NCBI GenBank assembly: GCA_014728175.1
Contig: WJMA01000031.1
Location: 1-44,713, forward strand
From: Candidatus Fermentibacterota bacterium
Lineage (GTDB): Bacteria > Fermentibacterota > Fermentibacteria > Fermentibacterales > JCC-6
Length of the DNA: 44,713 nucleotides
Direction of reading: 5' to 3'
Shown: one piece after another, positions 1 to 7,094 of the stretch
Numbering within the stretch: the first letter of the stretch is position 1
How the letters are laid out: the number at the start of each line of letters is the position of its first letter
The notes under the pieces: model-generated
What the model saw: only the letters and a program-made list of their open reading frames with translations
Database searches by the model: none
What the model was told of the DNA's origin: nothing
Translations under genes and position numbers: made by a program

Positions 1-116
1 ATTCTCTGCTCTATCTACTTCATGCCTTATGCCTGAATTTTGCTTTTTTTGTTCTTCTTTCCCCCTTCGCTAGTTCGGCCAATCACCTAGCGCTCTATTA
101 CCACAACAATGATTGT

Positions 117-259
117 GTGGAGTAGACATCATCTAGATAAATGTCTACTCGTCCGCCTTCATTCTCTCGATCTAATTGATATTATGGGATTGTCACTCGA
201 CACCATACTAAACGCATGTATACTAAGTTGCGTAAATGAGTACTTTATGTCTACTCCAC
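117..259. repeat. Short inverted repeats around AGTAGACAT
   Basis: A 13-bp arm at 117-129 (GTGGAGTAGACAT) is repeated in perfect inverted orientation at 247-259. A third, 9-bp copy (ATGTCTACT) at 141-149 faces the first arm across 11 bases, giving a small local palindrome at 121-149. The surrounding 300 bases are AT-rich and have no convincing gene. The block lies just upstream of a decayed tyrosine-recombinase reading frame, so recombinase core or arm sites are one possibility and a repressor operator is another. No function is proven. Confidence 0.5.
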
Positions 260-304
260 TAAGCATGGGAGTGACGGCTCTTGGAAGCGTCCCTTTAGGA
301 GTAT

Positions 305-532
305 GAAAAATCTCTGAGAAATGCAGAACTGGTTTTGGACCATCACGTGAAGTACATGGTCTGGTGGGTGCGGCTCTACCTGTCCCTGGGAAGCCCGGAA
401 TCGGCAGAGTTCGCCACACACCTTGAGGGCAAGGGGAGAGAGGACTGGTAGATCAGGCAGGCACTTGATTCCGTCAAGCTTTACCGGTCCATCTGCGGCG
501 AAGATGAAAGAAAGGATACCTATACTGGTTAG
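305..532 (+). pseudogene. Remnant of tyrosine recombinase (N-terminal core-binding region)
   Basis: Read in the frame that starts at 305, the DNA encodes a stretch like the SAM-like core-binding domain of phage/integron integrases: HHVKYMVWWVRLYLSL, then EFATHLEGKGREDW, then IRQALDSVKLY. This pattern (aromatic-rich first helix, F-x-x-H-L, W-Q-x-x-Q-A-L-x-x-x-x-x-Y) is typical of that family. The frame is broken by TAG at 449-451, exactly where the family usually has Gln, so CAG to TAG is likely, and by another TAG at 530-532. No catalytic R-H-R-Y domain can be traced afterwards. It appears to be a dead gene. The neighbouring transposase remnant suggests both came from one IS91-like element, since some IS91-type elements carry such a recombinase. 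Family assignment is by eye. Confidence 0.5.
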
Positions 533-753
533 AAAGATATCTGCTTTACTGCGAGGAGCATGAACTGCGCGCGCAGGATGACGATTCCTTCCGGGCATTC
601 CTGACGCATCTCGCTCTGAGGAGGAATCCGGCTGGAAGCCCATCCCATAGAGTACGGGAACCAACTCGATAAAGAACGTCTCTGCATCAGACGCCGAGAC
701 TGCCGCGACCCTATCCGAGTCACTCTAGTCACGAACCAGGGTGGCGAAGATAC

Positions 754-1150
754 ATGGAATCGAGACGAATGGATTCAGCAGCGCCGCGGCAAGAAGTAGG
801 ATCATCTCACCCGTTCCCTTCCCTCATGACGGTAGAACCTCCGACGATTCCGTGGCTACCCAGGGTTATCCTGCCGTTAGAGCTCTTCCTTCCCTTCTCA
901 CCGGAGAGGATGACCTTCGTAGAAGACTCGGATACGGTGCTCTACAGGGGTGAGCACTTTCATCTCTGGCTTGGACGGAACTTCGAGGTTACCGACCCCC
1001 TGGAATGAATAGCGCGGATCACCTCGCACATTCCCCGGAAGGGAGCTAGGCAGGTCATCTACTACGGAGCGTACAGTCAGGCCTGGCGGGGCCGAGAACG
1101 ACGTCAGGGCATTCTGCCGAAGAGGCCGGTTCGAACGAAAGCCGGAAATC
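754..1150 (+). pseudogene. Remnant of IS91-family (Y2/HUH) transposase, C-terminal part
   Basis: The frame from 754 encodes FSPERMTFVEDSDTVLYRG, then LGRNFEVTDPLE, then, after a TGA at 1006-1008, IARITSHIPRKGARQVIYYG and AYSQAWRGRE. This run (P-x-x-M-T-F/Y, V-x-Y-R, D-P-L-E-W-I-A, S-H-I-P, R-Y-Y-G-x-Y-S) is the signature of the C-terminal region of IS91/IS801-type transposases. The internal TGA stands where the family has Trp in DPLEW, so it looks like a nonsense mutation. The N-terminal HUH and tyrosine motifs are not present in readable form, and the intervening 533-753 is not interpretable. It is a truncated, dead copy. Confidence 0.6.
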
Positions 1151-1160
1151 CAGTTTCCTA

Positions 1161-1260
1161 TTGGCCCGGAGCCTTCGGATTTCCTTCGACTCGCTTCGCT
1201 CGCTCAGGACAAGCTCACCCTTCGGTCTTCGACCGACGGGTTCTCATCCCACGCTGGGTT
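1161..1260. other. Non-coding spacer with possible dispersed-repeat sequence
   Basis: Between the transposase remnant and tRNA-Ser lies a stretch with short self-complementary words (for example CGACTCGCTTCGCTCGCTC) followed by TTCGGTCTTCGACCGACGG, which can fold as a hairpin (CGGTC...GACCG). It has the look of an intergenic repeat. No second copy is visible in this window and no gene is supported. Confidence 0.25.
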
Positions 1261-1262
1261 CC

Positions 1263-1354
1263 TGGCGGAGGGGGTGGGATTCGAACCCACGGACCCCCCA
1301 AAAGGGGTCAACGGTTTTCGAGACCGCCCCGTTCAACCGCTCCGGCACCCCTCC
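1263..1354 (-). tRNA. tRNA-Ser(CGA)
   Basis: On the minus strand a complete class-II tRNA can be folded: acceptor arm GGAGGGG/CCCCTCC with discriminator G, a D-arm with GCCGGAGCGGTTGAACGG, anticodon stem GCGGT/ACCGT around loop CTCGAAA (anticodon CGA, reading UCG), a long variable arm rich in C and G (GACCCC...GGGGTCC), and the T-arm GTGGGTTCGAATCCCAC. The 3' CCA is encoded (1263-1265). The long variable arm and the anticodon both say serine. The 3' end abuts the mobile-DNA remnants at 1-1260, the usual side for tRNA-targeted integration. The stop codon of the glycosylase gene on the same strand lies inside this tRNA. Confidence 0.95.
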
Positions 1355-2084
1355 GCCGGTCGGGATGGAATATCACCGCCCGGTCAGGCTTCTGCAAGTC
1401 GCTGCCCAGAGGACATTCGTCGCATTGAGGCCTTTTCCCGCAGTACTGCTTGCCGCATGCCACCAGCAGCGCGTGGTACTCGTTGAAAAGGTATGTATCG
1501 GTGGGCAGAGCGTCCATGAATAGCCTTTGGATGCGGTCGTAGTGTTGGTCTGCGCCCATGTTGTGCCTGGCGAGTATCCTGCGGGTATATGCGTCGACCA
1601 CAAAGACCGGCCTTTGCAGAGCGTAAAGCAGGATCGAGTCCGCGGTCTCGGGACCCACCCCCCGAACCGTCAGAAGCTCTTTCCTCAGGGCATCCGTATC
1701 CATCGCCGACAAGCTGTCCGGATCGCCGGTCCATCCTCTGTCCAGGAGATACTTCCCCAGGTTCAGCAGGTATTCCGCTTTCTGCCTGTAGGTGCCGCAG
1801 CCCCTTAGCCGTAGGGCGAGCTCCTCCCGGGGAAGCTTTGTGTACCGCCGGGGATCGATCAGGCCTCTCTCCCTGAGAGACTCGATCACCCGCTCCACGT
1901 TCTCCCACCTGGTGTTCTGGGTAAGCACGCATCCAACGATCACCTCGTCGGGAGTGTCCCCGGGCCACCAGTGCTGGGGCCCGAAGTGACCGTACAGCCT
2001 TTCGAATGACTCGGGGATGGATAATCTTTGCACGTCGGGTAGACCTCCAGAGCTTTCGGCCGACGGGTTCGAAGCATAAGGCAC
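1308..2084 (-). CDS. Endonuclease III-like HhH-GPD DNA glycosylase
   Basis: A 258-residue protein of the endonuclease III-related base-excision family (the clade with GPQxWWPGxTPxEVIVGxVLTQNT near the N terminus). It should remove damaged bases from DNA. The helix-hairpin-helix LLTVRGVGPETADSILLYA is followed by the catalytic aspartate region VFVVDAYTRRIL. Bifunctional Nth has Lys in the hairpin (GVGxKTA), but Glu is present here, which fits a glycosylase without strong lyase activity. The C-terminal iron-sulfur loop is incomplete: three cysteines are spaced C-x5-C-x2-C, but a fourth is missing. The start is GTG at 2082-2084. The last 15 or so codons and the TGA stop lie inside the tRNA-Ser gene, so the original C terminus may have been lost and replaced. 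It is transcribed divergently from the GNAT gene at 2124. Confidence 0.85.
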   Translation of the reverse strand: MPYASNPSAESSGGLPDVQRLSIPESFERLYGHFGPQHWWPGDTPDEVIVGCVLTQNTRWENVERVIESLRERGLIDPRRYTKLPREELALRLRGCGTYRQKAEYLLNLGKYLLDRGWTGDPDSLSAMDTDALRKELLTVRGVGPETADSILLYALQRPVFVVDAYTRRILARHNMGADQHYDRIQRLFMDALPTDTYLFNEYHALLVACGKQYCGKRPQCDECPLGSDLQKPDRAVIFHPDRRRGAGAVERGGLENR

Positions 2085-2123
2085 CGCTCGACGGGAGTCA
2101 CCTCTCCGCGGAAGGCTGAACGG

Positions 2124-5102
2124 ATGTCAGACGTAAGAATGGTTGAGTACGACGACGGCCTGGCTGCCGCCCTGGTAAGGATGTGGAGGGAGAGCGCCGA
2201 GAGCTGGCCTCCGGGATTCCCTTGCGAGAGCAAAACGCCCGACTGGATCAGGCAGAAGCACGAGAATCGGGACTACATCCATACCACCTTGGCCATGACC
2301 GGCGACAGGGTGGTGGGCTACATCAGGACCAAGCAGTACGGGGGGGAGCCGGAGGCTGCGTACGTGGCCTTCGTAAACGTGGTCACGGACATGCAGGGGC
2401 AAGGCATAGGTAAGAAGCTGCTGCTGGACTCCATAGCCAGGGTAACCGAGCAGGGCTACTACCGGCTGGATCTGGACACCTGGCCGGCCAATAAGCTGGC
2501 AGTGCCCCTTTACAAGAAGGCCGGATTCATCTGGGTACCGGAGACCGACGTGCACATGGAGTGCTACGTTCCGGCCCTCCTGCAGCGTCCGGAGTTCATG
2601 GACTTCCTGGGCGGAAAGTTCTGGTACGACTGTCATGTAAGAAACACGGACATCGCGACGGACGAGGAGAGATCGTCCTGCGGGAGAAGAATCTTCACCT
2701 ACGAGTTCGATAACGGCGAAGAGAAGGTTCGCGCGGAGTTCGACCTGGCCGGAAGGCTCCTCTCCGGATGGCGCGGCGCGGGCATAGACGGGGCCGTGGA
2801 ACCCGCGGAGAGAAAGTTCTATTTCGGCAAGCCAGTGGAGCTGACGATCTCCGGAAAGGACCTTCCGGGCAGGATCCCGGTGGAGTCCGACGAGGAGCTG
2901 CGCACCCCCGAGGCGGTGAAGGCAGGGAAGGAACCGATCGTACTCAGGGCGGTTCCGAACGTCCTGGACGTTCCATATGCGAGGCGGGAGAGAGCCCCCC
3001 GGGTCTGGCTGGAGCTGCTCCTGCAAAAACCCCTTCGAATGGGAGTGGGGGTGGCGGCCGACGATCCGGTCGTGCTGAAGAATACCGCCGAAAGGGTTAT
3101 TCCGGGGCAGAAGAAGCTAAGACTCGACCTGAAGCGGCGGCAAGAGGTGAAATCCGCCACGTTGAGCTACCGTTTCGACGAGGGCCCGACCAGCGAGCTT
3201 GCCCTGGATACGTCCCGGGCGACCTTTTTCTCGGCCGAGGTACCTCTTCCCGATCTTTCGCCCGGAGCCCATACCCTGACGGTAAGCGTACGAACCGAAT
3301 CGGCGAGTGGCGGCGCGAGAGAGGTTCTGCTGACCAAAGGGCCCCTGGAACAGCCCCTCGGGTGGAGATCGGCCCGGGTAGCGGTAATGGAGACGGACAG
3401 CCTCAGAGCCGTTCTCTATTCCAGAGGCGGACATCTCCGTATCGGGCCCACCGGCGAACAATGGGCCCATCCACTCTCCGTGGTCAGGCTGACCGCGGGT
3501 CCCCCCTTGTTCGGGGGAGATCTTCCAAAACAGCGATACACGCTGGAGGTCGACGGGGAAGGTATCCACGCCAGCTGCGACTGGCCGTCCCATCCCGGGG
3601 TAGGATTCTCCCAGCACTACAGGCTGGGCCCAGACGACGTGCTGGAAGGTTACGCCGAGGTACACAACCGATCGGAGTCACCGGCCTCCTTCTTCTTCGG
3701 GGCGATCGGGTGGGGCAGGCTTCTTAGGTCGGGCAGCTTCGCCATGCCCATCGAGGAAACCGTGCTACATTCCCAGGTGCACGAGCAGTTGTTTCCGGAT
3801 TTCACGACCGACTTCCCCCGCAGGGTGGACGATCTGCCCCAGCCCTGGCTGGGAAACACCCGGGATAACATCACCTGTCTCGCGACCTTCGACGGCTGGG
3901 AGCGGCTGGACATGGTGTACCCCAGAACCGAGCCGGTCGACCTGGAGCCGGGTGGGACGCTTCGCTCTCCGCTCATCAGGCAGATCACCAGCATCGGCGG
4001 GTTGAAAAGCGTCCTGGGAAGGGCTTCCAACAAGGGTTGGATTGCCGGCCGCCCTCCGGACTCGTTCACCCGCTTTCCGGAGGTCGAGATCCCACCGGTC
4101 TGCCCCACCGGAACGGAGGTGACTCTCCGCAATCCCGCCCGGGGAACCAGGAAAGCCTGCCTCTACGACGGTAAAGAAGCCCTGGCCGAGACCGATCTGA
4201 GTCCGGGTCAATCGCTTTCGGCAAAACTGGAGGTGCCCGGGCAAAGATCGGTCGAGCTGGCCCTCGGAGGAGTGCGGCCAAGGTTTCCCGTCCGCGTAGT
4301 GGAGACCGACGCAAGCGCCGAAGCCTCCGGGAGAAACGGCAACCTGCACCTGGGCAACGACCGCTTCGATGTGCTGATCAACCCCGAAGCCAGGGGACAC
4401 GTTCATAGTCTGAAGGTCGAAGGCAAACAGTGGCTTCATGCCTCGGACCCCGAGCCGTCGACGTTTGCTTACTTCAGCCCCTGGTTCGGGGGAATCGTTC
4501 CATCGGTGTCCCTGGAGGGAAGGTTCATGTCCCCGCTGAGGCTGGAGGACTACGAATGCAGCTCGGGGAAGAAGAAGGTGCGTCTCTGGGGATTCGAGCT
4601 GCCCTCATGGGAGACCTCGTGGACCATCGATGAGGACGAGCGCTGTTCCATCCGTATCACCTGGACGGTAAGTATCTTTCCCGGTCTGCCCCTGATCCGT
4701 ACCGTTCTTCTGGTTACGCCCCTGGCGGGGCACCCGTTCAGAGGGAACACCATGGTGGAGGGATTCTTCAGCCCCGATGGGAACCTGGACTCGATCGAGC
4801 TCAGCTACGGTTCGCCCCGAAAGGTCCATTGCCGGGACAATCCGGGCTGCTGGACGTTCCTGGACGGGCCGGGAAGGCTGACCGGGCCGGCGGGCGGTTT
4901 CGTGGAGGCCTACCCGGAACCGGGAACACTTCTGCTGGCGGAGGACTACTCCTCGATGGGCTGCTTCCTTACGGCGATGGCCCTTCCCGGCCCGACCACC
5001 AGATCGGCCTGCACCTGGCTGGTAGGGCGTCTCCGAAAGGATGGCGGAATAGCCGCGGCCATGAGTGCCTATGAGAAGGCCGTTAGGCCTATTTTCAGAT
5101 GA
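2124..5102 (+). CDS. GNAT acetyltransferase fused to a large beta-rich region
   Basis: A 992-residue protein with no signal peptide. Residues 1 to about 150 form a complete GNAT N-acetyltransferase. The acetyl-CoA loop is VVTDMQGQGIGKKLLLDSI (the Q/R-x-x-G-x-G/A motif), followed by a NKLAVPLYKKAGF motif. The remaining roughly 840 residues are not recognised. They are rich in beta strands and Trp/Gly/Pro turns and contain segments that could be Ig-like (PLPDLSPGAHTLTVSVR) and a sugar-mutarotase/glycoside-hydrolase-like beta-sandwich (FDVLINPEARGHVHSLKVEG, later WFGGIVP). The start ATG has GGAAGG about 10 bases upstream. Such a fusion suggests acetylation coupled to carbohydrate or cell-wall binding, but that is a guess. 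It ends in TGA with no downstream hairpin, so that stop looks normal. Confidence 0.75.
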   Translation: MSDVRMVEYDDGLAAALVRMWRESAESWPPGFPCESKTPDWIRQKHENRDYIHTTLAMTGDRVVGYIRTKQYGGEPEAAYVAFVNVVTDMQGQGIGKKLLLDSIARVTEQGYYRLDLDTWPANKLAVPLYKKAGFIWVPETDVHMECYVPALLQRPEFMDFLGGKFWYDCHVRNTDIATDEERSSCGRRIFTYEFDNGEEKVRAEFDLAGRLLSGWRGAGIDGAVEPAERKFYFGKPVELTISGKDLPGRIPVESDEELRTPEAVKAGKEPIVLRAVPNVLDVPYARRERAPRVWLELLLQKPLRMGVGVAADDPVVLKNTAERVIPGQKKLRLDLKRRQEVKSATLSYRFDEGPTSELALDTSRATFFSAEVPLPDLSPGAHTLTVSVRTESASGGAREVLLTKGPLEQPLGWRSARVAVMETDSLRAVLYSRGGHLRIGPTGEQWAHPLSVVRLTAGPPLFGGDLPKQRYTLEVDGEGIHASCDWPSHPGVGFSQHYRLGPDDVLEGYAEVHNRSESPASFFFGAIGWGRLLRSGSFAMPIEETVLHSQVHEQLFPDFTTDFPRRVDDLPQPWLGNTRDNITCLATFDGWERLDMVYPRTEPVDLEPGGTLRSPLIRQITSIGGLKSVLGRASNKGWIAGRPPDSFTRFPEVEIPPVCPTGTEVTLRNPARGTRKACLYDGKEALAETDLSPGQSLSAKLEVPGQRSVELALGGVRPRFPVRVVETDASAEASGRNGNLHLGNDRFDVLINPEARGHVHSLKVEGKQWLHASDPEPSTFAYFSPWFGGIVPSVSLEGRFMSPLRLEDYECSSGKKKVRLWGFELPSWETSWTIDEDERCSIRITWTVSIFPGLPLIRTVLLVTPLAGHPFRGNTMVEGFFSPDGNLDSIELSYGSPRKVHCRDNPGCWTFLDGPGRLTGPAGGFVEAYPEPGTLLLAEDYSSMGCFLTAMALPGPTTRSACTWLVGRLRKDGGIAAAMSAYEKAVRPIFR

Positions 5103-5216
5103 GCGGGGAATTGCTTTGGGAACGAATCTTCTATAGAATGTTTTAAATCCTGTGGTTCGACGAATATCATAGCAATTGAGTTTGGATTTGCCGGAATTGC
5201 ATAAATGGAGGAAGAT

Positions 5217-6035
5217 TTGAGTAGATTGCATTTGGGTGTGATGCTTCTGTTTGCCATTCTGGCCGCGATCGCCGGCTGCCTGCGTGAGCCTTCCCTGGAG
5301 CCCTTCTCCGAAGCATCCGGGCAGCTGACGGTGCAGACCGGCTACACCCCCGGAGATTACGGGCCCATGGTAGATGCAGGCAAGTACAGTGTATTCGTCC
5401 TGGAGTGGGATCCGGTGGAGAACGCCGATCACTACCGCGTCAAGATGTCTCCCCAACCCATAACGGAGGAGAGCTGGTCGAGTCTTCCGGTGGCAAAGAC
5501 CGTACCCGGCGACGTGGATACGTGCTGGGTATCCCTTCAGCCCGGGATCTACGAGAACACCTGCATCGGCTGCGGATTATGCGAAGACGCCTGCCCCAAC
5601 AACGCGATAGCATTGGTGGACGGCAGAGCAGTAATAGACATCGACAGCTGCCAGGCCTGCGGGCAATGCGCCCTGGTATGTCCCGCTAATGCGGTAAGCG
5701 ACAATCGATTCAACAGGGGGTACTACTTCGGGGTTAGAGCCTACTCGGAGGACGGCACTCCCCGACAGTCCGTGGCCACAGCTCCTCACGCATACCGGAT
5801 GATCTACAAGAACGACTCCGCCAGGTGTGACCGTTGCTGGGATACAAGCGCCGACACCAGCGATTGCTACATGCTCTGTCGGATACCCGAGTGTCCCGTA
5901 GACGCGATATACTGGGATTCCACCTACTTCTACCAGATCGACTACGACAAGTGCATCTACTGCGGTAACTGCTTCAAGAACTGCCGCGAATATGGCGTTC
6001 TTTCCATGGGCGTATGGATAGAGGAGATGGAATAA
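5217..6035 (+). CDS. Lipoprotein with four [4Fe-4S] ferredoxin-type sites inside a fibronectin-III-like domain
   Basis: The start is taken as TTG 5217 because a GGAGG at 5207-5211 lies 5 bases upstream; an in-frame ATG at 5205 overlaps this site. The product has 272 residues: a signal peptide ending in lipobox LAAIAGC (lipid Cys21); a fibronectin-III-like first half (FVLEWDPVENADHYRV, about 60-75, to WVSLQPGIY, about 104-112); two ferredoxin motifs CIGCGLCEDACP (116-127) and CQACGQCALVCP (145-156); the remaining FnIII strand GYYFGVRAYSEDG (168-180); and a second Cys-rich part with CDRCW...C...CRIPECP and CIYCGNCFKNC (204-256). It should be a membrane-anchored, extracytoplasmic iron-sulfur electron carrier. 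It heads the exported ferredoxin cluster. Export of a ferredoxin is unusual; Tat or post-export cluster assembly is not resolved, and no twin-Arg motif is visible. Function in a pathway is unknown. Confidence 0.85.
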   Translation: MSRLHLGVMLLFAILAAIAGCLREPSLEPFSEASGQLTVQTGYTPGDYGPMVDAGKYSVFVLEWDPVENADHYRVKMSPQPITEESWSSLPVAKTVPGDVDTCWVSLQPGIYENTCIGCGLCEDACPNNAIALVDGRAVIDIDSCQACGQCALVCPANAVSDNRFNRGYYFGVRAYSEDGTPRQSVATAPHAYRMIYKNDSARCDRCWDTSADTSDCYMLCRIPECPVDAIYWDSTYFYQIDYDKCIYCGNCFKNCREYGVLSMGVWIEEME

Positions 6036-6144
6036 CCTCCGTTTTGATCTATCGGCATTCTTCGTTTTGGATACGACTACCTTCTTTGCATATTTCGGTG
6101 ATGATCTCCAACAGCAGCCGACCTCTCGAAGGGAGGAGAGAACC

Positions 6145-6636
6145 TTGAGGCCCTTCATCACCGTTTTAGCGGCTCTGATCCTCTGCGGCGTAGCGAACTC
6201 CGAGATGAGCATTGAGTCGGACGGGGAAGATATCGTACTGACCTGGGACGCGGTAGAGGACGAGTACGAGCATCTCCTGATGGCCTTTTCGCCCGACGAG
6301 TACGACGACGATGGATTGGAATGGGGGGCCGCCGTCCTCAAGATGCTTCCGGATGAGGAAACTGCCGAGTTCCCCGTCGAAGCAGTCATCTCCCAGGGAT
6401 ACTACGTTATCCCGTCCACCTGCATCGGTTGCGGGTTATGTGTCGCCGAATGCCCGACCGGGGCGATCTCCCTCTCCGACGGAAAGGTCGTAATCGATCC
6501 GGAAACCTGCATACTCTGCGGCCTGTGCACATCCTCCTGCCCCACCGATGCAATAGTAACCCTTTCTGATAGCGATCATTTCGTGCTGTTCGGGGTGGAC
6601 AACGAAAGCGGAGCCACCGTTCTCGAGGAACTCTAG
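6145..6636 (+). CDS. Exported ferredoxin inserted in a fibronectin-III-like domain
   Basis: The start is TTG 6145, preceded by GGGAGGAG at 6131-6138; upstream in-frame codons look non-coding. The product is 163 residues. An N-terminal signal peptide (MRPFITVLAALILCGVANS) is followed by an FnIII-like opening strand IVLTWDAVEDEYEHLLMAFS (30-49). A two-cluster ferredoxin with CIGCGLCVAECP (93-104) and CILCGLCTSSCP (122-133) follows, and the domain closes with a strand-F-like HFVLFGVDNESG (145-156). The layout copies the first half of the upstream lipoprotein, with the ferredoxin at the same loop position. It is 109 bases after the 5217 gene and only 1 base before the next gene, so co-transcription is likely. 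It is probably a soluble periplasmic or surface electron carrier. Confidence 0.82.
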   Translation: MRPFITVLAALILCGVANSEMSIESDGEDIVLTWDAVEDEYEHLLMAFSPDEYDDDGLEWGAAVLKMLPDEETAEFPVEAVISQGYYVIPSTCIGCGLCVAECPTGAISLSDGKVVIDPETCILCGLCTSSCPTDAIVTLSDSDHFVLFGVDNESGATVLEEL

Positions 6637-6637
6637 A

Positions 6638-6874
6638 ATGACTACGACCCGAAAGGCCCTGCTACTGCTGGCCCTTCTCCTTTTGGTATCGGCGGCGGTG
6701 GCCGGCGTGAAGTACCACATAGAACGAAGCGCTTGCGTCGGCTGCGGCGATTGCTTCCGAATCTGCCCCGTGGATGCAGTGGAGATAAAGGACGGCAAGG
6801 CCTGGATAGATCCGGAGACCTGCATCGACTGCGGTCTTTGCCAGGGAATATGCACCCATGACGCGGTTCGCTAG
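6638..6874 (+). CDS. Small exported 2x[4Fe-4S] ferredoxin
   Basis: A 78-residue protein: a signal peptide of about 22 residues (RKALLLLALLLLVSAAVAG, cleavage probably after AVA) and then almost nothing but a bacterial ferredoxin. Motif one is CVGCGDCFRICPVDAV (33-48). Motif two is CIDCGLCQGICTHDAV (62-77), where the usual Pro after the last Cys is replaced by Thr. All eight cluster cysteines are present. Start ATG follows GAGGAACT in the end of the previous gene, with 1 base between stop and start. It overlaps the next gene by 17 bases, so translation is probably coupled. Expected role: one- or two-electron transfer outside the cytoplasmic membrane. The partner is unknown. Confidence 0.85.
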   Translation: MTTTRKALLLLALLLLVSAAVAGVKYHIERSACVGCGDCFRICPVDAVEIKDGKAWIDPETCIDCGLCQGICTHDAVR

Positions 6875-7094
6875 CGCCTTCCTGCTCCTGCTTTTGCTTT
6901 GCTGCTGCAAGGCGCCGACCGATTCCACCCAGCTGATGGTCGACGGTGACCTCTGCTACGGCTGCGGCAGGTGCGAGGAGGTCTGTCCCTACGGAGCGAT
7001 CGAGGTGGTAGACGGAGACGCGGTGATCGACCCCACCTTGTGCCACCTTTGCTACAGGTGCGTCGAGGAGTGTCCCAAGGGAGCGATCTACTGA
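6858..7094 (+). CDS. Small ferredoxin lipoprotein, 2x[4Fe-4S]
   Basis: A 78-residue protein with a very short hydrophobic signal (FASAFLLLLLLCCCKAP) that ends in a Cys triplet at 15-17, typical of a lipoprotein lipobox. The ferredoxin core follows after a short linker: CYGCGRCEEVCPYGAI (33-48) and CHLCYRCVEECPKGAI (62-77). All eight ligands are present. The start lies inside the preceding ferredoxin gene (17-base overlap), and the TGA stop overlaps the ATG of the beta-barrel gene by one base (TGATG). This tight packing with an outer-membrane candidate suggests these proteins are made together. It may be anchored in the inner or outer membrane. Confidence 0.83.
   Translation: MTRFASAFLLLLLLCCCKAPTDSTQLMVDGDLCYGCGRCEEVCPYGAIEVVDGDAVIDPTLCHLCYRCVEECPKGAIY

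Noticed and set aside
1006-1008. TGA in the IS91-like frame as Sec
   Set aside because: The position is Trp in the family, and other breaks (stops, lost N-terminus) show it to be a dead gene.
1308-1310. TGA ending the glycosylase gene as another Sec site
   Set aside because: What follows is the tRNA-Ser body, not coding, and no AGGT hairpin is present at the right distance.
1161-1523. 120-codon plus-strand frame across tRNA-Ser
   Set aside because: It is antisense to the tRNA and the glycosylase gene; its peptide is the familiar artefact of translating a tRNA-Ser complement (GWDSNPRTP...).
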